Source: PALSA-1444 sp964291045 (GTDB lineage: Bacteria > Chlamydiota > Chlamydiia > Chlamydiales > Rhabdochlamydiaceae). Taken from it: a stretch of DNA of 64,000 nucleotides. Shown here in pieces: positions 61,196-64,000 of the stretch. Made by a program: the position numbers and the translations under genes. The notes beneath the pieces were generated by a model. The model did not search any database, was not told where the DNA came from, and saw only the letters and a list, made by a program, of their open reading frames with translations. Position 1 is the first letter of the stretch; every line of letters starts with the position of its first letter. Where the stretch lies: contig NZ_OZ197277.1 of assembly GCF_964291045.1 (NCBI RefSeq), forward strand, positions 1,674,001-1,738,000, in the 5' to 3' direction.

Positions 61196-63499
61196 TTACC
61201 TATCGTTACTCATCAAGCTTTTTAAGCTGTGCTTAAAAAAGGCTCTTTTTTGCACATCAAATGCCTGATCCACCTGCTCTAAAAATTCAGGAAGGTCTCC
61301 TGGCCGTCTTGTTAACTCCTCTTGTACACCTAAAGCATTTTCTTCTTGAGGGGTTTGCAAAATCTTAGGGGTGATGAAAAAAAACATCTCCGTGTCATTT
61401 TCAAGAAGCTGGGTTGTTCCAAATAGTTTTCCAAGAAGCGGAATATCTCCAAAAAAAGGAACTTTTTCTTCATGATCCATTTTGGATTTTCTTTTTAATC
61501 CTCCAATGATCACCGTCTCCCCGTCTAAAATTCTCACCTCATTTTCAATATGGCGGCGATCGACAAGAGGCCTATCATCAGGGTGAGGCTTAGTGGTATC
61601 AAAGGTGATATCTGTCTTTAACGTGACAGAAGGAGGAAGTCCTTTTTCATCAGGAGTGTGAACCGTGGGAGTGAATTTAATGATAATGCCGTAATTGGCT
61701 CTAGAAAATGACTTTTCAAAAGAAATCCCTTGATTGGTATCAAGGGGAGCTACTCCATTATTAATAGAAATCTCTTCTACAATCGAGATGGTAGCTGGCG
61801 TTTGATTCACCGTGATCACAGAAGGAGAGGCGTTTAGATGAATGTCATCTTGGGTGAGTAAAAAGTTATAAGCGACATCAAACTGAGGGGTGTGTCTATG
61901 CTCTTTTCCATGGAAGAAAAACTGTAAAATTCCAGCTGCTTGCCCTTTAGGAGAATAAGGGCTCACAGACGGAATATAGCTCACTCCATTACGCTCTTTA
62001 CCCAGTTTTAAAAGGTTAAGTCCGTAGTTATTTTGAGCATGGAGCCGTCTTTCAAACATGAGCACTTCGATTTGGACCATTTTCTTAGGGATATCTAGTT
62101 TTTTGAGCACCTCTTTCAGCTTATCTAAGATATCTTTTCTTACGGTCATTAAAACAGATCCCGTCTTCGGATCGGGTGTAAAGTGAGGTGTCCCCATTTT
62201 TTCAAATTCGATTTTCTTTTGATGAGGGGGTTGAAGAGGCGTTGGAGCAACGACTAGGGAAGGGGCATTTCCTTCTTTTGGATGAGGAGAGCTACTTGCT
62301 GAAAAAGAGAGCTCCATCTCCTCAGAAGAGGCATCTTTTGCTCCTAAAGTCAGAGATAGATACACTTTTTCTAACATGTGAGCTAGATCGTGAGGATCAC
62401 TATGGCGGCAAGGGTAGAGAAACACAACCATTTCTGCAGGGTCACTCAGCTGATGCTCTGTCATATGGATGATTTTTTCTGCTTTATCCACATGCTCTTT
62501 AGATCCAATACAAACCAAATGGCTTCCTCCTTCTAAAGGGAAAAAGCTTAAAGGCTCTTGATCACCCCTCTCGAGTGTCAGCTTACTTGAGCGCGCTCCT
62601 TCATAGAAAAAACTCCGTAAAATTTTTTCCATCTCTTTCACAGGAAGCTTATTAGCCGGGATCATCCTCGTCACTTTTCCCAGCTGAGAGCCCCAAGCTT
62701 TATCGTAAAGACTGAGTAACCGGAGCACCTCTTCTTTTGCCGCAATGAGAGCAATTTTATTTCCGATAGGGTGAATAAAAGTTTGTCTTCCATCACAAAA
62801 TTTCTCAAAAAATTGCATCACGGATCTTAGCTGCTCTAACGGAGGCGTGACTAAATAACACAGCCTGCTGCCATCAGGAGAGGCGTGTACATGCGCTAAA
62901 GAGTCTCCAACTGTGTGAATGGATCCGATATCTTGCTTAAGAAGATAGAGCTGCTTAGCAAAGGGATTAAGCGTTTTAAGCCCAAGGCCGTGATGCCTTA
63001 AGAGAATTTCTAAAAACTCTGGCCAGCTCTTTCTTGGTAGAGAAATATTAGAGTGAAGATGCAGTTTCATGCCTGAGAGTTCATGAGGCACGGCATAAAG
63101 ATAATCCGGTGAGCCGTACTCTCTTAAAAGCTCAGAGATAAAGATCTCTTCTTGATCCCATAGAGCATCCGGATCGCTATTTTGCAGCCCCTCTTCTCTT
63201 GCGCTCTCATGCCACTCTGTTTCAAGTTTTAGTTTTGCTTTTTTTAAGAGGTGGACTTCCCTTAAAACCTTTTGAAATTCTTCTTGAGGAGCGTTGTTTT
63301 CTAAAAGGCTCTCTGCCTGTTCATGAAGCGCTTTTAACGCTATTTTTACACTACTTAGCTCTTCACTGAGAAAAATGCGTTCATGACGGCGCCCTTTTTC
63401 TTGATGCAATAAGGAGGCTCTTTTCTCTACAATTAGATCGCTTCCTAGCAGCTGAGAAATCACTCCTACCATGCATGCTGTGTAGTATCTTATTGTCAT
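61196..63499 (-). CDS. gspD: Type II secretion secretin GspD
   Basis: 767 residues. N-terminal hydrophobic segment (YTACMVGVISQLLGSDLIV), a long charged coiled coil (about 30-110) that is not typical of GspD, then N-domain-like repeats (PANKLPVKEMEKILRSFFYEG, PCRHSDPHDLAHMLEKVYLSL) and a secretin domain with IEVLMFERRL, DILDKLKEVLKKLD and the conserved VPFFGDIPLLGKLFG near the end. It forms the outer-membrane channel. Its start overlaps the upstream gene's end by four bases (ATGA). Confidence 0.93.
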   Translation of the reverse strand: MTIRYYTACMVGVISQLLGSDLIVEKRASLLHQEKGRRHERIFLSEELSSVKIALKALHEQAESLLENNAPQEEFQKVLREVHLLKKAKLKLETEWHESAREEGLQNSDPDALWDQEEIFISELLREYGSPDYLYAVPHELSGMKLHLHSNISLPRKSWPEFLEILLRHHGLGLKTLNPFAKQLYLLKQDIGSIHTVGDSLAHVHASPDGSRLCYLVTPPLEQLRSVMQFFEKFCDGRQTFIHPIGNKIALIAAKEEVLRLLSLYDKAWGSQLGKVTRMIPANKLPVKEMEKILRSFFYEGARSSKLTLERGDQEPLSFFPLEGGSHLVCIGSKEHVDKAEKIIHMTEHQLSDPAEMVVFLYPCRHSDPHDLAHMLEKVYLSLTLGAKDASSEEMELSFSASSSPHPKEGNAPSLVVAPTPLQPPHQKKIEFEKMGTPHFTPDPKTGSVLMTVRKDILDKLKEVLKKLDIPKKMVQIEVLMFERRLHAQNNYGLNLLKLGKERNGVSYIPSVSPYSPKGQAAGILQFFFHGKEHRHTPQFDVAYNFLLTQDDIHLNASPSVITVNQTPATISIVEEISINNGVAPLDTNQGISFEKSFSRANYGIIIKFTPTVHTPDEKGLPPSVTLKTDITFDTTKPHPDDRPLVDRRHIENEVRILDGETVIIGGLKRKSKMDHEEKVPFFGDIPLLGKLFGTTQLLENDTEMFFFITPKILQTPQEENALGVQEELTRRPGDLPEFLEQVDQAFDVQKRAFFKHSLKSLMSNDR

Positions 63500-64000
63500 A
63501 CTTTTTTGATTCCTTCTTGTTTTGAAGAAGGTAAACCCTTTTTCAAAGATGTTTGATTGTCTGTTTTTAGAGTAAGAGTTTGTCTCTCATAATGGGTTCT
63601 CATCTTGTTAAACACAAGGGCCCCAATTTTTGCTTGGTGATGGGCACTCTCTAGCTGCTGAATGATCACAAGCTCTCCTCTGAGTTGATGGGTTAGAGTA
63701 GACTCTAAATCAGAAGAAGTAGAGATTTTTTTCCATAGCTCTCCCTGCTTTAGCCACCAATCCCCCTCTTCTAAAATGACGCGCCTCTTTCCTAAAAGAG
63801 CGGTCATTTGAGAGGGGGATTTATACCTTAATGAGGTGATTTTTTCTTGAAAATGACAAAGTAGAGGATCTAGAGCCTCAACAGAAAGAGGAATCATGAT
63901 AGAGGTGTGTCCTGAGGCGCTCCATAACTGAAAAGTAAAGTTTCCTTGAGGATTTAAAAGACACCCAGCCATGATAGGGTGATCTAAATCTCCTTTTTCT
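63496..64000 (-). CDS. T2SS-linked protein of unknown type, 5' end outside window
   Basis: The frame runs unbroken through the right edge (…DLDHPIMAGCLLNPQ before and around an internal ATG at 63972), so the start is beyond 64000 and at least 167 residues lie here. The part visible has a beta-rich look (NFTFQLWSASGHTSIMIPLS; EEGDWWLKQGELWKKIS) and an Asn/Ser/Lys-rich tail. No family is recognised. Position upstream of gspD with ATGA overlap fits GspC or a chlamydial counterpart (CT573 slot), which would be inference. Confidence 0.7.
   Translation of the reverse strand, partial: EKGDLDHPIMAGCLLNPQGNFTFQLWSASGHTSIMIPLSVEALDPLLCHFQEKITSLRYKSPSQMTALLGKRRVILEEGDWWLKQGELWKKISTSSDLESTLTHQLRGELVIIQQLESAHHQAKIGALVFNKMRTHYERQTLTLKTDNQTSLKKGLPSSKQEGIKKV

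Overview
The window looks like chromosome of a member of the Chlamydiae outside the family Chlamydiaceae (Simkania/Rhabdochlamydia/Parachlamydia-like). Reasons: gene blocks recalled from chlamydial genomes are kept together (sctJ-FliG-like-sctL-R-S-T; thrS-parA-pGP6-D-like; rpoD near rpsT; an aromatic/aspartate aminotransferase next to mreC; gspD-E-F-G). There is a chromosomal pGP6-D-type gene, a Legionella-type MOMP-like porin, and many long TPR, LRR and MORN repeat proteins typical of amoeba- or arthropod-associated chlamydiae. The species assignment is inference; no marker such as 16S rRNA is present.

Layout. 1-4377 (minus): an accessory two-gene operon, a P-loop GTPase-like protein cut by the left edge and a protein with a His/Asp cluster resembling a metal-dependent lipase. 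4780-9137 (plus): type III secretion core operon. 9481-10533: MOMP-like porin with a long leader and a strong terminator. 10602-15179 (minus): sufBCDS iron-sulfur assembly operon. 15363-16851: an isolated pseudopilin-like pair. 16987-21701: amino-acid permease, a small membrane protein, mutY (minus), a coiled-coil gene behind a textbook sigma-54 promoter, and a TagB/F-like transferase. 21919-27560 (minus): accessory block with a small acidic exported protein, a STAND NTPase and a nucleotidyltransferase-TPR protein. 27947-30267: mreC and an aminotransferase. 30362-39401: tRNA-Ala(GGC), rpoD, rpsT, recD, a membrane protein, and thrS-parA-pGP6-D-like. 40080-43539: a leucine-rich tandem-repeat gene beside a decayed ISAs1-family transposase. 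43646-47616: two outer-membrane barrels, a lipoprotein and a membrane protein. 47637-53081: an EamA-type permease, a TPR protein coupled to a vWA-like protein, and rsmD. 53154-57270 (minus): a DUF4143-type ATPase with a five-copy 32-bp phased array at its 5' end and an exported protein of about 30 MORN-like repeats. 57457-64000 (minus): type II secretion operon, entering from the right edge.

The genes combine housekeeping functions (Fe-S assembly, translation, DNA repair, primary sigma factor) with an envelope and host-contact repertoire: T3SS base and export gate, T2SS, several beta-barrel proteins and several repeat-rich or exported proteins. The observations most worth checking are the FliG-like protein in the T3SS operon, the sigma-54 promoter, three promoters that place transcription start at or within about two bases of a start codon, the recent 126-bp duplication in the LRR gene, the phased array upstream of the ATPase, and the two accessory minus-strand blocks (1-4377 and 21919-27560).
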